From CAWDAQ01 sp963800325 (GTDB lineage: Bacteria; Actinomycetota; Actinomycetes; Actinomycetales; Dermatophilaceae): 64,000 bases of DNA. Where the stretch lies: assembly GCA_963800325.1 (NCBI GenBank), contig CAWDAQ010000005.1, positions 1,178,001 through 1,242,000 on the forward strand, written 5' to 3'. How positions within the stretch are numbered: the first letter of the stretch is position 1; every line of letters starts with the position of its first letter. The notes under the pieces are model-generated. The model did not search any database. It saw nothing but the letters and a program-made list of their open reading frames with translations, and was not told the DNA's origin. Position numbers and translations under genes: made by a program. Shown here in pieces: positions 39,087 to 47,512 of the stretch.

Positions 39087-40280
39087 CGGCCGGGCGCCGG
39101 CCGGCCGCCGCAGCGCGAGCGGAAGCGCGCAGAGGGCCACCCCCGCCACGGCCGTGAGGGCGACGGCGAAGGAGCCGCGGACCGCGAGGGCCCCGACCGC
39201 GACCGCGCCGAGGCCGGTCCCGGCGTCGAACCCGACGTTCCACACGGCGCTGGCGAGGTTGTGGTGGCGGCGGGAGACCGCGCCGAAGGCGAGCACGAGC
39301 GTGAGGTTCTGCAGCGCGCCGTAGCAGAGTCCGACGAGCGCCATCGCGACGAGGAACACCGCCACCCGCGGCGGGGTGGCCACCGACCAGGCCGTGAGCG
39401 CGGTCGCGGCGGCGGTGAGCAGGACCAGCGGCGCGACGAACGGCTCGGCGCCGCGGCGGTCGGCCAGCGCCCCGACCCGCCAGCGGCTCGCCGCGGCGAC
39501 CAGCCCCATGAGGAGCAGGCCGACCGTGCTCGCACCCGCCCCGGGGACCATCTGCGGGGTGAACGTGATGACCGCTCCTCCCGGCAGCGTCACCGACAGC
39601 AGCAGGAGCATCGGCCGCAGCAGCCGCCGCGCCGCGACGGCCCCCGGCTCCGGGCCCCCCGCCGCGGGGGCCTCCGGCGACGCGGCGGGGTCGGCGCCGA
39701 GCGGGTCGTCGGCCTCGTCGGGGAGGGCGGCCGCGAGCCGGAGGGCGGCGGGCACCCCGGCCAGCGGGAGGCCGGCGACGAGGAAGACCACCCAGAACCC
39801 GACGTGCTCGGCGACCCAGGGGCCCGCCGGCAGGAGCACGAGGTTGGGCACCGCGACGGCCAGGCCGTACGCCCCGATCGCCTCGCCCCGGCGGCCGGGC
39901 TCGACGAGCGCGGCGACGGCGGCGCTGCCGGTCACGGTGAGCACCCCGAAGCCGATGCCGCGGACCGCGGAGAGCGCGAGCACCGGGGCGAGGGCGTCCG
40001 TGGTCGCGTAGAGCACCGCGGGCAGCCCGAGCAGGACCATCCCGGCGGCGAGGACGGGTCCCCAGCCCAGCCGCCGCAGCGCGGGCGGCACGAGCAGCTG
40101 GGTGAGGACCGTGGACCCGAGCAGCACCCCGTTGACCGCGCCGGCACCCGCCGCGTCGGCGCCGCCGTGGACCGCCCAGAGCGGCGCGAGCGGCAGCAGC
40201 ACGGCGTACCCGGCGAAGCCGGTGAACGTCATGGCGGCGAGCGCCGCCATCCCGGGCAGCCGCCAGATCGAGGTGCGCAC
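39066..40280 (-). CDS. MFS transporter (12 spans)
   Basis: 404 residues, 12 predicted spans with a central Pro/Ala-rich loop (about 195-225). Spans 1-2 read MAALAAMTFTGFAGYAVLLP and VNGVLLGSTVLTQLL; RRLGW replaces the usual motif A; RGIGFGVLTVTGSAAVAAL and EPGRRGEAIGAYGLA resemble the DHA1 exporters. GTG start. The gene 9 bp upstream on the same strand encodes a coiled-coil protein, so they may share a transcript. Overlaps the 3' end of the FUSC gene. Substrate unknown. Confidence 0.88.
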   Translation of the reverse strand: MRTSIWRLPGMAALAAMTFTGFAGYAVLLPLAPLWAVHGGADAAGAGAVNGVLLGSTVLTQLLVPPALRRLGWGPVLAAGMVLLGLPAVLYATTDALAPVLALSAVRGIGFGVLTVTGSAAVAALVEPGRRGEAIGAYGLAVAVPNLVLLPAGPWVAEHVGFWVVFLVAGLPLAGVPAALRLAAALPDEADDPLGADPAASPEAPAAGGPEPGAVAARRLLRPMLLLLSVTLPGGAVITFTPQMVPGAGASTVGLLLMGLVAAASRWRVGALADRRGAEPFVAPLVLLTAAATALTAWSVATPPRVAVFLVAMALVGLCYGALQNLTLVLAFGAVSRRHHNLASAVWNVGFDAGTGLGAVAVGALAVRGSFAVALTAVAGVALCALPLALRRPAGARPSRTYRA

Positions 40281-40289
40281 CGTCCGACG

Positions 40290-41243
40290 CTAGCCGGGAC
40301 GGCCCGGGCGCCGAGCCTCCTCCAGCTCGGTCCGGGCGCGGACCAGCGCCCGCTCGCGGGACCGGCGCCCCCGGGTGGCCTCGGTCACCTCACCACGGGC
40401 GGCGCGGTCCTCCGCCCGCGCGGCCGACAGCGCCGACTCGAGCCGGCCGACCTCGTCGGCGGCGCGCGCGGCGCGCTCCCGGGCGCGCTCGACCCGCTCC
40501 GCGGCCTCGGCCGCCTCCGTTTCGGCGCGGTCGTGGGCCCGGGTCGCCGCGGCCAGGTGGGCGGCGGCCGCGTCGCGACCGTCCTCCTCGTGCCCTTCGT
40601 CCCCGCCGCCGACCGTCCGGCCGGGCACGTCGTCGCCATCGCCGGCACGGTCCTCCTCGGCGTCCCCGGCCGCGTCGGCGTCCTCGGCGGGGTCGGGCCC
40701 GGGCGCGTCGGGCACGGCCCGCAGCCGGGCCGGGGCGCCGCCCCGGGCGACCGCGTCGGAGAGGTCGACCTCGCCGAGGCCGGAGTAGCTCAGCGCCCGG
40801 GTGAGCCGGCCGGACGTGACCGCCGCGGTCGCGTCCGCGCTGGCGATGGCCGCGATGACGCAGTCGCGGACCTCGTCCCGGGCCGCCTGCGACAGCGGAC
40901 GGCCGCGGCTCCCGGCGAGCTCGGCCGTCTCGGTGAGGACGTCGGCGAGAAGGCGGTCGCGCTCGGGCCGGAGGGACTGGATCCGGGCGGCGTCGAGCTC
41001 GGTCTGGGCGACGCGGAGCCGGCGACCGAGGTCGGCGAGGCGGGCGGCGAGCTCGGGTGCCTCGCGGGCGAGGAGGTTGACCGCCCACGCGGCGGTGCTC
41101 GGCCGGCGCAGCCGGTGGATCGCGGTGGCGGCGACGCGGTCCCCGGAGTCCCTGGCCCGGCGGGACAGCTCGTCCCGGGTGGCGACGAAGTCGTCGGGGT
41201 CGACGCCGTAGAGCACCTCGGCGGCGTCCTCGGCTGCGCTCAC
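40290..41243 (-). CDS. Unknown coiled-coil protein, 317 aa
   Basis: The N-terminal 150 residues form a compact helical region (LYGVDPDDFVATRDELSRRA, RPSTAAWAVNLLAREAPELA) conserved by feel among actinobacterial hypotheticals. An acidic linker (about 185-225, DPAEDADAAGDAEEDRAGDGD) is followed by a long Ala/Glu/Arg coiled coil to the end. No catalytic motif or membrane segment is seen. GTG 41243 start. Same strand as the MFS gene that follows after 9 bp. No function is proposed. Confidence 0.8.
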   Translation of the reverse strand: MSAAEDAAEVLYGVDPDDFVATRDELSRRARDSGDRVAATAIHRLRRPSTAAWAVNLLAREAPELAARLADLGRRLRVAQTELDAARIQSLRPERDRLLADVLTETAELAGSRGRPLSQAARDEVRDCVIAAIASADATAAVTSGRLTRALSYSGLGEVDLSDAVARGGAPARLRAVPDAPGPDPAEDADAAGDAEEDRAGDGDDVPGRTVGGGDEGHEEDGRDAAAAHLAAATRAHDRAETEAAEAAERVERARERAARAADEVGRLESALSAARAEDRAARGEVTEATRGRRSRERALVRARTELEEARRPGRPG

Positions 41244-41358
41244 ACGACGACGGTACCCCGGCGGCACCCGCCCACGGGGCGGGCGAGGACCGCCCTCGAG
41301 CCGGGCGCGGGTGGGCTGGCTAGCATCGGTCCCACCCCGGCCAGCGAGGAGGACCCGC

Positions 41359-42000
41359 GTGCCCATCTTCCGTAGGGACGGCAGGAGCATCCTGTTCGTC
41401 CACGTCCCCAAGACGGGCGGCTCGAGCGTCGAGCGGGTGTTCCGCGACAGCGGCTGGAGCCGCCATCTCCTCGACGGCCGGATGGGCCCGGGGACCATCA
41501 ACCACCTGCGGTGGTGCACGCCGCAGCACATGCACGCGGCGATGCTCGAGGCGAACCTGCGCCTCGACCGGTTCGACCTCGTGTTCGTGCTCGTCCGGGA
41601 CCCGGTCGCCCGGCTGTGCTCGGAGTACCTCTGGCGCAACCGCAACCGGAGCCCGAAGGTGGGCCAGCGCCCGGTGGAGCGGTGGGCCAGGCGCGCGCTC
41701 ACGGCGTACGAGCGTGACCCGTTCGTCTACGACAACCACCTCCGGCCGCAGCACGAGTTCCTGCTTCCGGGCGCGGAGGTCCACCGCTTCGAGGACGGCG
41801 TCGACGCCGCGCTCGCCGACCTCGACGCGCGCCACCGCCTCGGCCTGGTCCGGGACGTCCCGCGGGTTCGGGACGCCGCCGACACCAGCGGCCACCACAG
41901 CAGCGACGTCGAGGTCTCGCCCGGGCTCGAGGCCCTCGTCCGGGACGCCTACCACCGCGACTACGCCGAGCTCGGCTACCCGCTCCCGGGGGGCGGGTAG
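41359..42000 (+). CDS. Sulfotransferase-family protein
   Basis: 213 residues. FVHVPKTGGSSVERVF (about 14-29) is the PAPS 5'-phosphosulfate loop of Golgi-type/heparan sulfotransferases (Sulfotransfer_2), and VFVLVRDPVARLCSEYLW (about 76-93) is the 3'-phosphate binding motif RDPxxRxxSxY. The acceptor is unknown; bacterial relatives sulfate glycolipids or surface sugars. GTG 41359 with GAGGAGG upstream. Converges with the DHA2 exporter. Confidence 0.9.
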   Translation: MPIFRRDGRSILFVHVPKTGGSSVERVFRDSGWSRHLLDGRMGPGTINHLRWCTPQHMHAAMLEANLRLDRFDLVFVLVRDPVARLCSEYLWRNRNRSPKVGQRPVERWARRALTAYERDPFVYDNHLRPQHEFLLPGAEVHRFEDGVDAALADLDARHRLGLVRDVPRVRDAADTSGHHSSDVEVSPGLEALVRDAYHRDYAELGYPLPGGG

Positions 42001-42073
42001 CCGAACCCGCACGGCGGCGGCGCGGTCGACGACCGTCGATCCGGCACGGGCACCGACACGCGGTTGCCGTCGC

Positions 42074-43630
42074 TCAGTGGACGACGACCGGCGGGACACC
42101 CTCCTCGTCGAGCAGGTGGGCCTTCTCACGCCGCCGCGGGAGGAAGGCCACCGGCACCAGGGTGAGGACGACGAGCGCCCACGCGACCCAGTAGGTGTTG
42201 GCGAACGCCTCGGCCGCGTCGGAGAGGCCCTGGGCGATCCCCGCCGGCCCGAGCTGCTGGGCGAGGGCGGGGTCGTGCTGCGAGGCGATCGCGGGCAGGG
42301 CGAGGTCGGAGCTCTTGAGGTGGTTGGTCAGGAGCACCGACATGATCGCGACGCCGACCGAGCTCGCGATCTGCTGGACGATGTTGAGCAGCGTGGAGCC
42401 GCGGGCGACCTCGTGCCGGGTGAGGGTCTTCAGCGCCGAGGTCATGATCGGCATCATCGTGCCGCCCATGCCCAGGCCCATGACGAACAGGGCGCCGATG
42501 AGGAACCCGTAGGAGGTGTCCGCGGTGACCTGGGTGAGCCCGAACATCCCGACGATGATGCCGAGGATCCCGAACGGCACGATCCGCCCCACCGGGAACC
42601 GGTCGGTGAGCGCGCCGGCGACCGGCATCGTCAGCATCGCGCCGATGCCCTGCGGGGCGACGAGCAACCCGGCCGCGAGCGTGGTCTCGCCCCGCACCTC
42701 CTGGAAGTACGTCGGCACGAGCAGCAGGCCGCCGAAGAACGCGGTCGCGAACAGGAACATCGTCACGATCGCGGTCGTGAGGTTGCGGTTGCGGAACAGC
42801 CGCAGGTCCAGCAGCGGGTGCGCCGGCCGGAAGGTGTGCAGGACGAAGGCCGCGACCAGCACGGCTCCGACGAGCATCGAGATCCACACCCGCGGCGCGG
42901 TGAACGTGCCCTCCTGCGGGATCGAGGAGACCCCGAACAGGAACAGCGCGAGCCCGGGGGACATCAGGAGCATCCCGACGAAGTCGAAGGACTCCGACGG
43001 CTCGGGGCGGTCCTTGGGCAGGACGAGCGCGGCGTATCCGAGGGCGAGCAGCCCGATGGGGAGGTTGATGAGGAAGATCCAGTGCCAGCTCGCGTTCTCG
43101 ATGAGCCAGCCGCCGAGGATGGGCCCGAGGATCGGGCCGAGCAGCATGGGGACCCCGAGGATCGCCATGAGCCGGCCCATGCGCGCCGGGCCGGCCGCGC
43201 GGGTCATGATCGTCATGCCGAGCGGCATGAGCATGCCTCCGCCGAGGCCCTGGAGCACCCGGAAGCCGATGAGCATCTCGATCGACGACGCCCAGGCGCA
43301 GAGCACCGAGCCCGCGGTGAACAGCGCCACCGCGGTGAGGTAGAGCCGCTTGGTGCCGAACCGGTCGGCGGCCCAGCCGGTGAGCGGGATGACGGTGGCG
43401 AGCGAGAGGGTGTAGGCCGTGACCGTCCACGCGACGGTGGAGTAGGCCAGCGGGGTGACCGAGCCGTCGGGATTGGTCGTCCCGAAGACGGTCTGGAACG
43501 TCGGCAGCGCGACGTTGACGACGGTGATGTCGAGGATCGACATGATGGCGCCGAGGACGACGACGCCGGCGATCTTGAGGACCGCGGCGTCGATCTTGTC
43601 CGGATACTCGGGCGCGACGGTGCTGGACAC
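42074..43630 (-). CDS. MFS transporter, DHA2 family (EmrB/QacA)
   Basis: 518 residues, 14 spans. SILDITVVNVALPTFQ in span 1 is motif D1 of the DHA2 family, WAADRFGTKRLYL motif A, and GPILGPILGGWLIENASWHWIFLINLP (split) motif C with the W-x-W-x-F-x-N-P signature. Expected to expel hydrophobic toxic compounds by proton antiport. GTG 43630 with AAGGAG 9 bp upstream. A conspicuously A+T-rich patch with a TTGCATGCTCCAA dyad lies about 90 bp upstream and may bind a MarR-type repressor. Confidence 0.93.
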   Translation of the reverse strand: MSSTVAPEYPDKIDAAVLKIAGVVVLGAIMSILDITVVNVALPTFQTVFGTTNPDGSVTPLAYSTVAWTVTAYTLSLATVIPLTGWAADRFGTKRLYLTAVALFTAGSVLCAWASSIEMLIGFRVLQGLGGGMLMPLGMTIMTRAAGPARMGRLMAILGVPMLLGPILGPILGGWLIENASWHWIFLINLPIGLLALGYAALVLPKDRPEPSESFDFVGMLLMSPGLALFLFGVSSIPQEGTFTAPRVWISMLVGAVLVAAFVLHTFRPAHPLLDLRLFRNRNLTTAIVTMFLFATAFFGGLLLVPTYFQEVRGETTLAAGLLVAPQGIGAMLTMPVAGALTDRFPVGRIVPFGILGIIVGMFGLTQVTADTSYGFLIGALFVMGLGMGGTMMPIMTSALKTLTRHEVARGSTLLNIVQQIASSVGVAIMSVLLTNHLKSSDLALPAIASQHDPALAQQLGPAGIAQGLSDAAEAFANTYWVAWALVVLTLVPVAFLPRRREKAHLLDEEGVPPVVVH

Positions 43631-43719
43631 CGAGGCATCTCCTTCGGGGACGGGATGGGCTGGCTCGCAGCGCGGGCGGCACTGGCCGCGAGCGACCCCC
43701 GAAGGATATCCCCAAGAGG

Positions 43720-43742
43720 TTGCATGCTCCAAACAAATATCT
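43720..43742 (-). promoter_or_regulatory. A+T-rich imperfect dyad upstream of the DHA2 exporter
   Basis: TTGCATGCTCCAA (43720-43732) followed by AACAAATAT; a marked drop in G+C. The TTG..CAA dyad resembles MarR-type operators, and the patch probably holds the exporter promoter. Confidence 0.35.
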
Positions 43743-43771
43743 GGTCTCGCCCGACGGGCACCGCCCCCGAA

Positions 43772-43841
43772 CCCCGTTGAGTGAGCAGTAGATGTCCTCT
43801 CCCGACGCTCGGGAGAGCACCTACCGCTCACTCAACCGGGG
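43772..43841. repeat. 70-nt long imperfect hairpin between trxA and the exporter promoter
   Basis: Arms 43772-43805 and 43809-43841 pair over about 33 bp with few interruptions around a CGC loop; uninterrupted blocks are CCCCG, GTTGAGTGAGC with GCTCACTCAAC, and CTCTCCCGA with TCGGGAGAG. It begins 11 bp after the trxA stop, so it can end that transcript, but its length and pattern of compensating differences also fit a mobile or structured-RNA element. Confidence 0.65.
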
Positions 43842-43851
43842 GGTGGCGGGC

Positions 43852-44217
43852 TCAGCTGCCGGAGTGGGCGGCCACCTTCGCGCGGACGTCGTCCATGTCG
43901 AGGGCGCGCACCTGGCCGATGACGTCCTCGAGGGCGGCGGCGGGCAGCGCGCCCGGCTGGCTGAAGACGAGGATGCCCTCGCGGAAGGCCATGAGCGTGG
44001 GGATCGAGCTGATCCCGGCGGCCCCGGCGAGCGAGCGCTCCGCCTCGGTGTCGACCTTGCCGAACACGATGTCGGGGTGGGTCGTCGAGGCCTTCTCGTA
44101 CACCGGGGCGAACATCCGGCACGGGCCGCACCACGAGGCCCAGAAGTCGACGAGGACGATGTCGTTGTCGCGGACGGTCTGCTCGAACGTCGCGGCGGTG
44201 AGGTTCTGCGTGCCCAT
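43852..44217 (-). CDS. trxA: Thioredoxin
   Basis: 121 residues. Active site W-C30-G-P-C33 in VLVDFWASWCGPCRMFAPV and the cis-Pro loop SSIPTLMAFREG are canonical; the fold length is normal. It reduces protein disulfides in the cytoplasm with electrons from thioredoxin reductase (not in the window). ATG 44217 with GGGGAG upstream. A perfect CsoR-like palindrome lies about 50 bp upstream over its probable -10 (TATGGT), suggesting induction by metal or reactive sulfur. A long hairpin follows the stop. Confidence 0.95.
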   Translation of the reverse strand: MGTQNLTAATFEQTVRDNDIVLVDFWASWCGPCRMFAPVYEKASTTHPDIVFGKVDTEAERSLAGAAGISSIPTLMAFREGILVFSQPGALPAAALEDVIGQVRALDMDDVRAKVAAHSGS

Positions 44218-44264
44218 TGGGGACTCCCCTGGCGGTCTGGTCGGGTCGGTCACTCGGCTCAACC

Positions 44265-44280
44265 ATACCCCCGGGGGTAC
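44265..44280 (-). promoter_or_regulatory. CsoR/CstR-like palindrome at the trxA promoter
   Basis: TACCCCCGGGGGTA (44266-44279) is a perfect 14-bp palindrome, flanked so as to read ATACCCCC..GGGGGTAC. On the minus strand GGGGGTATGGT contains the TATGGT -10. Same type as 21741-21756. Confidence 0.58.
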
Positions 44281-44393
44281 TATTCCCGGACGACGAGGAG
44301 GCCGAGCAGCCAGCCGAGGCCGGCCCACCAGCCGCCGCCGTCCATCATCCCGTGGTCCCAGGGATCGTCCGCGAACGTCACCGGCGTCGTCAC
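44280..44393 (-). CDS. 37-aa membrane micro-protein upstream of trxA
   Basis: VTTPVTFADDPWDHGMMDGGG, then WWAGLGWLLGLLVVRE: a soluble stretch with Asp/His/Met and a C-terminal single span, ending in TAG at the trxA promoter. GTG 44393 is preceded by GAGGAGG at 10 bp, which supports translation. Short MMDGGG-W-type membrane peptides occur near copper-responsive genes in actinobacteria, but I know of no defined function. Too short for ordinary gene finding. Confidence 0.5.
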   Translation of the reverse strand: MTTPVTFADDPWDHGMMDGGGWWAGLGWLLGLLVVRE

Positions 44394-44721
44394 CGGAACA
44401 CCGCCTCCTCGTCCTCCGGGACCCCCGTCGTGTCCGCCGCGTCCCGCTCGTCCTCCACGTGCGCAGCCCGGCCGGCGCCCGGTCGCCCGCGGCGGGCAGA
44501 GACGTGGTCGCCGCGGGGGGACGAGCACCGCCAGCCCCCGCAGGTCGGCGCAGCCGGGCGAACCGTCGACGTCCGGGTCACCCCCGTGGCGACCACGGGT
44601 CGATCCTCGCTCCCGCGCGGCGTCCCGGACAGGGACGAACGTCCCCCGGGCACCCCGTCCCCCTCCGTCTCGCCCCGTCCACCCGTGGGCGGCGGGGACC
44701 GCGTTGTCAGGGGTGGCAGCG
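44394..44721. other. 328-bp intergenic region with GGGAC-N4-GTCCC palindrome
   Basis: No convincing gene. GGGACGAACGTCCC at 44632-44645 is a perfect inverted half-site pair and matches 12 of 14 DosR core positions; it is 77 nt upstream of the MpaB-like gene and 239 nt upstream of the micro-protein. A minus-strand frame of 88 codons (44390-44653) overlaps it and is Arg-rich; not accepted. Confidence 0.45.
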
Positions 44722-45636
44722 ATGATGGGTGGCATGTCGTCTCCCACGATCCCGCTCGCCGACGCGGCCCGGCTGCGCATCGGCCAGGTCGTCCGTGCCC
44801 GGGTCGCCGGCGAGGACGCCCCCGAGCGATCCGCGGCGATCTGGGGCGCGCCCGGACCGCGGTGGTTCGGCCCGGAGGACGCCATCAGCGTCGTCCACGC
44901 CGACGCCTCGATGTTCGTCGCCGGAATCCGGGCCCTGCTCGTCCAGAGCCTCCACCCGCTCGCGATGGCCGGGGTGGCCGGGCACTCCGGCTTCCGGGGG
45001 GACCCGTGGGGCCGCCTGCAGCGCACGAGCGCGTACATCGCGACGACGACCTACGGGAGGGTGGAGGACGCAGAGCGGCTGCTCGCGCGGATCCGCGGCA
45101 TCCACCGCCGGGTCTCGGGGACCGCCGGCGACGGCCGGCCGTACGCGGCGAGCGACCCGCACCTGCTGCGCTGGGTCCACGCCGCGGAGGCGGACAGCTT
45201 CCTCACCGCCTACCAGCGCTACGCCCGGACTCCGCTGCCGCCCGCCCGCGCCGACGAGTACGTGGCGCAGTCCGCGACGATCGTCGAGCGGCTCGGCGTC
45301 GTCGACCCGCCCCGGACCGTCGCCGAGCTCGCGGGGGACCTCGCCTCCTTCCGTCCCGAGCTCGAGGCGACCCCCGAGGCGCTCGACGCGGCCCGGTTCC
45401 TCCTCGTCGACCCCCCGCTGGACGGACTGGGGCGGGTCGGCTACGCCCCGCTCGCCGTCGGCGCGGTCGCGATCACCCCGGGGTGGGCCCGGCGGATGCT
45501 GCGCCTGCCCGGGCCCGACGCCCTCCACGAGGCCCTCGGCGTCCCGGTCGGGCGGGCCGCCGCCGGGCTGATCCGGTGGGGTCTGAGCCACCCGGAGGTC
45601 GCCCGGCAGCGCCGGGTGGAGCCGGCGACGGGCTGA
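44722..45636 (+). CDS. Oxygenase MpaB family protein (DUF2236)
   Basis: 304 residues. The DUF2236 pattern is clear: AIWGAPGPRWFGPEDAISVVHADASMFVAG (split), LLVQSLHPLAMAGVAGHSGFRGDPWGRLQRT (split, with the conserved HP-x-A and D-P-x-x-R), YIATTTYG and HLLRWVHAAEADSFLTAYQRY. Relatives include the fungal MpaB and bacterial latex-clearing Lcp proteins, some of which bind heme. ATG 44722 is used; ATG 44725 and 44734 are alternatives with weak ribosome sites. Possible DosR-like box upstream. Confidence 0.88.
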   Translation: MMGGMSSPTIPLADAARLRIGQVVRARVAGEDAPERSAAIWGAPGPRWFGPEDAISVVHADASMFVAGIRALLVQSLHPLAMAGVAGHSGFRGDPWGRLQRTSAYIATTTYGRVEDAERLLARIRGIHRRVSGTAGDGRPYAASDPHLLRWVHAAEADSFLTAYQRYARTPLPPARADEYVAQSATIVERLGVVDPPRTVAELAGDLASFRPELEATPEALDAARFLLVDPPLDGLGRVGYAPLAVGAVAITPGWARRMLRLPGPDALHEALGVPVGRAAAGLIRWGLSHPEVARQRRVEPATG

Positions 45637-45776
45637 CCTGCCCCGACGGGTCCATAGGCAGCCTGTGGACTTCCCGGTCGGTTGTCGGGATGCTGTCAGT
45701 GAGCCGGTGACCGAGACCCGTCCCGCGCCTCGGTCTGGTTGTCCCAGCAGCTTCCAGCGACCGAAGGGTTACCGTC

Positions 45777-47396
45777 ATGCTCGACTCCGCCGCGCGCAGG
45801 CTCGGACTGCGCACCAACCCCACGATCTTCTTCACGGCGGCCGGACTCATGGTCGTCTTCCTCGTCGTCCTCCTGCTCTTCCCCACCCAGACCGGGGAGG
45901 CCTTCCTCCGCGGACGCGAGTGGATCGTGGAGAGCCTCGGCTGGTTCTTCATCATGGGCGTGACGACGTGGCTGCTCTTCCTCGTCTGGATCGCCCTGAG
46001 CCGGTACGGCAACGTCCGGCTCGGCGGCGACGACGCCCGGCCGGAGTACTCGAACATGTCGTGGTTCACGATGCTGTTCGCCGGCGGCATCGGCACGGTC
46101 CTGATGTTCTGGGGTGTCGCCGAGCCGATCTCCCACTTCTCCAACCCGCCACGGGGAGACGTCGCGCCGTACTCGGCCGAGGCCGCGCAGGAGGCGATGG
46201 GCTTCGCGCTCTACCACCTCGGGCTCCACACCTGGGCGATCTTCACCCTCCCCGGCCTGGCGTTCGCCTACTTCATCTACCGGTACAAGCTGCCCGTCCG
46301 CGTCAGCTCGGTGTTCTACCCGCTGCTGAAGGAGCGCATCCACGGCCCCATCGGCAAGACGATCGACGTGTTCGCGATCCTCGGGACCCTGTTCGGCGTC
46401 GCCGTCTCGATCGGGCTGGGCACCTCGCAGATCAACGCCGGCCTGACCGAGCTCGTCGGCCTGCCGGACTCGACGTGGCCGAAGGTGCTCATCATCGCCG
46501 TGCTCACCACGGTCGCGGTGACCTCGATCGTCGCCGGCCTCGACAACGGTGTGAAGCGGCTCTCGAACATCAACATCGGGATGGCCGTCGTCCTCATGGT
46601 GTTCGTCCTCGTCTTCGGCTCGACGCTGTTCCTCGCCCGCCAGTTCGTCGAGACCATCGGGATCTACGTCACCAACCTCATCCCGCTCGCGTTCTGGAAC
46701 GACGCGATGGCCCAGTACACCCAGGAGGGCGGCTGGGGCTGGCAGGGCGGCTGGACCGTCTTCTACTGGGCGTGGACGGTGACGTGGGCCCCCTTCATGG
46801 GGATCTTCGTCGCGCGGATCTCCCGCGGCCGGACCATCCGCGAGTTCGTCGTCGGGGTGCTCCTCGCCCCGTCGCTGTTCACGCTGGTCTGGTTCGTCGT
46901 CTTCGGCTGGTCGGCGATGCAGATCGACGGCATCGGCGGTGACGGCGGCCAGATCTCGGCGGCGGTGAGCGAGAGCATCCCGCTCGCGATGTTCCAGTTC
47001 TTCGAGAGCTTCCCCGCGACCACGCTGGTCCAGGGCTTCGCCGTGGTCATCGTCGCGATCTTCTTCGCGACCTCCTCGGACTCGGCCTCGCTCGTCGTCG
47101 ACATGCTCTGCACCGGCGACGGGGAGGCGGGTCCGGTGCGCCAGCGGGTGTTCTGGGGCGTCTCGGAGGGCATGCTCGCGGTCTCGCTCGTCGTCCTCGC
47201 GGGCGACGCCGGGCTGGACGCGCTCCAGCAGGTCATCACGGTCGTCGGTCTACCGATCTTCGTGCTCAGCTTCATCATGCTCTTCTCGCTGCTCAAGGGG
47301 TTGCGCAGCGAGAAGGTCGGCCCGGTTCCGATGCCGAGGGGCGCCCCGGAGGAGGCGCCCGCGGACGTCGACCCGGTCGGCTCCTCGAAGACCTGA
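45777..47396 (+). CDS. BCCT family transporter (betaine/choline/carnitine)
   Basis: 539 residues with 12 spans. FAGGIGTVLMFWGVAEP contains the Gly-rich span-3 substrate motif, and FYWAWTVTWAPFMGIFVARISRGRTIREF (split) is the Trp-rich family signature of span 8. It should take up glycine betaine, choline or a related quaternary amine, coupled to Na+ or H+, for osmoprotection. The C-terminal tail is short (about 25 residues), unlike the long osmosensing tail of BetP. ATG start; terminator hairpin follows. Confidence 0.95.
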   Translation: MLDSAARRLGLRTNPTIFFTAAGLMVVFLVVLLLFPTQTGEAFLRGREWIVESLGWFFIMGVTTWLLFLVWIALSRYGNVRLGGDDARPEYSNMSWFTMLFAGGIGTVLMFWGVAEPISHFSNPPRGDVAPYSAEAAQEAMGFALYHLGLHTWAIFTLPGLAFAYFIYRYKLPVRVSSVFYPLLKERIHGPIGKTIDVFAILGTLFGVAVSIGLGTSQINAGLTELVGLPDSTWPKVLIIAVLTTVAVTSIVAGLDNGVKRLSNINIGMAVVLMVFVLVFGSTLFLARQFVETIGIYVTNLIPLAFWNDAMAQYTQEGGWGWQGGWTVFYWAWTVTWAPFMGIFVARISRGRTIREFVVGVLLAPSLFTLVWFVVFGWSAMQIDGIGGDGGQISAAVSESIPLAMFQFFESFPATTLVQGFAVVIVAIFFATSSDSASLVVDMLCTGDGEAGPVRQRVFWGVSEGMLAVSLVVLAGDAGLDALQQVITVVGLPIFVLSFIMLFSLLKGLRSEKVGPVPMPRGAPEEAPADVDPVGSSKT

Positions 47397-47432
47397 CCCC
47401 GGGCCCCGGCCCGGCCGTCTCGTCGCGCCGGA

Positions 47433-47460
47433 GGGGGGCGGGGAATGTCCCCCGCCCCCC
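47433..47460 (+). terminator. Terminator of the BCCT gene
   Basis: 11-bp stem of G/C only (47433-47443 with 47450-47460) around AATGTC, 37 bp after the stop. Confidence 0.6.
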
Positions 47461-47470
47461 GCCGGTTGCC

Positions 47471-47496
47471 GCTCTCGTTGAACATTCCACGAGAGC
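47471..47496 (+). promoter_or_regulatory. Inverted repeat before the Old Yellow Enzyme gene
   Basis: GCTCTCGT (47471-47478) pairs with ACGAGAGC (47489-47496) across TGAACATTCC. It ends directly at the AGGAG ribosome site, so it could be an operator for a redox-sensitive repressor or a hairpin limiting translation. Confidence 0.42.
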
Positions 47497-47512
47497 AGGA
47501 GACGCATCACCC

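Noticed and set aside
44390..44653. 88-codon minus-strand frame whose stop overlaps the GTG of the 37-aa micro-protein (GTGA)
   Set aside because: Third positions are G/C rich, but the protein is Arg-rich low complexity without a recognisable motif and its 5' end overlaps the GGGAC-N4-GTCCC palindrome. Too weak to call.
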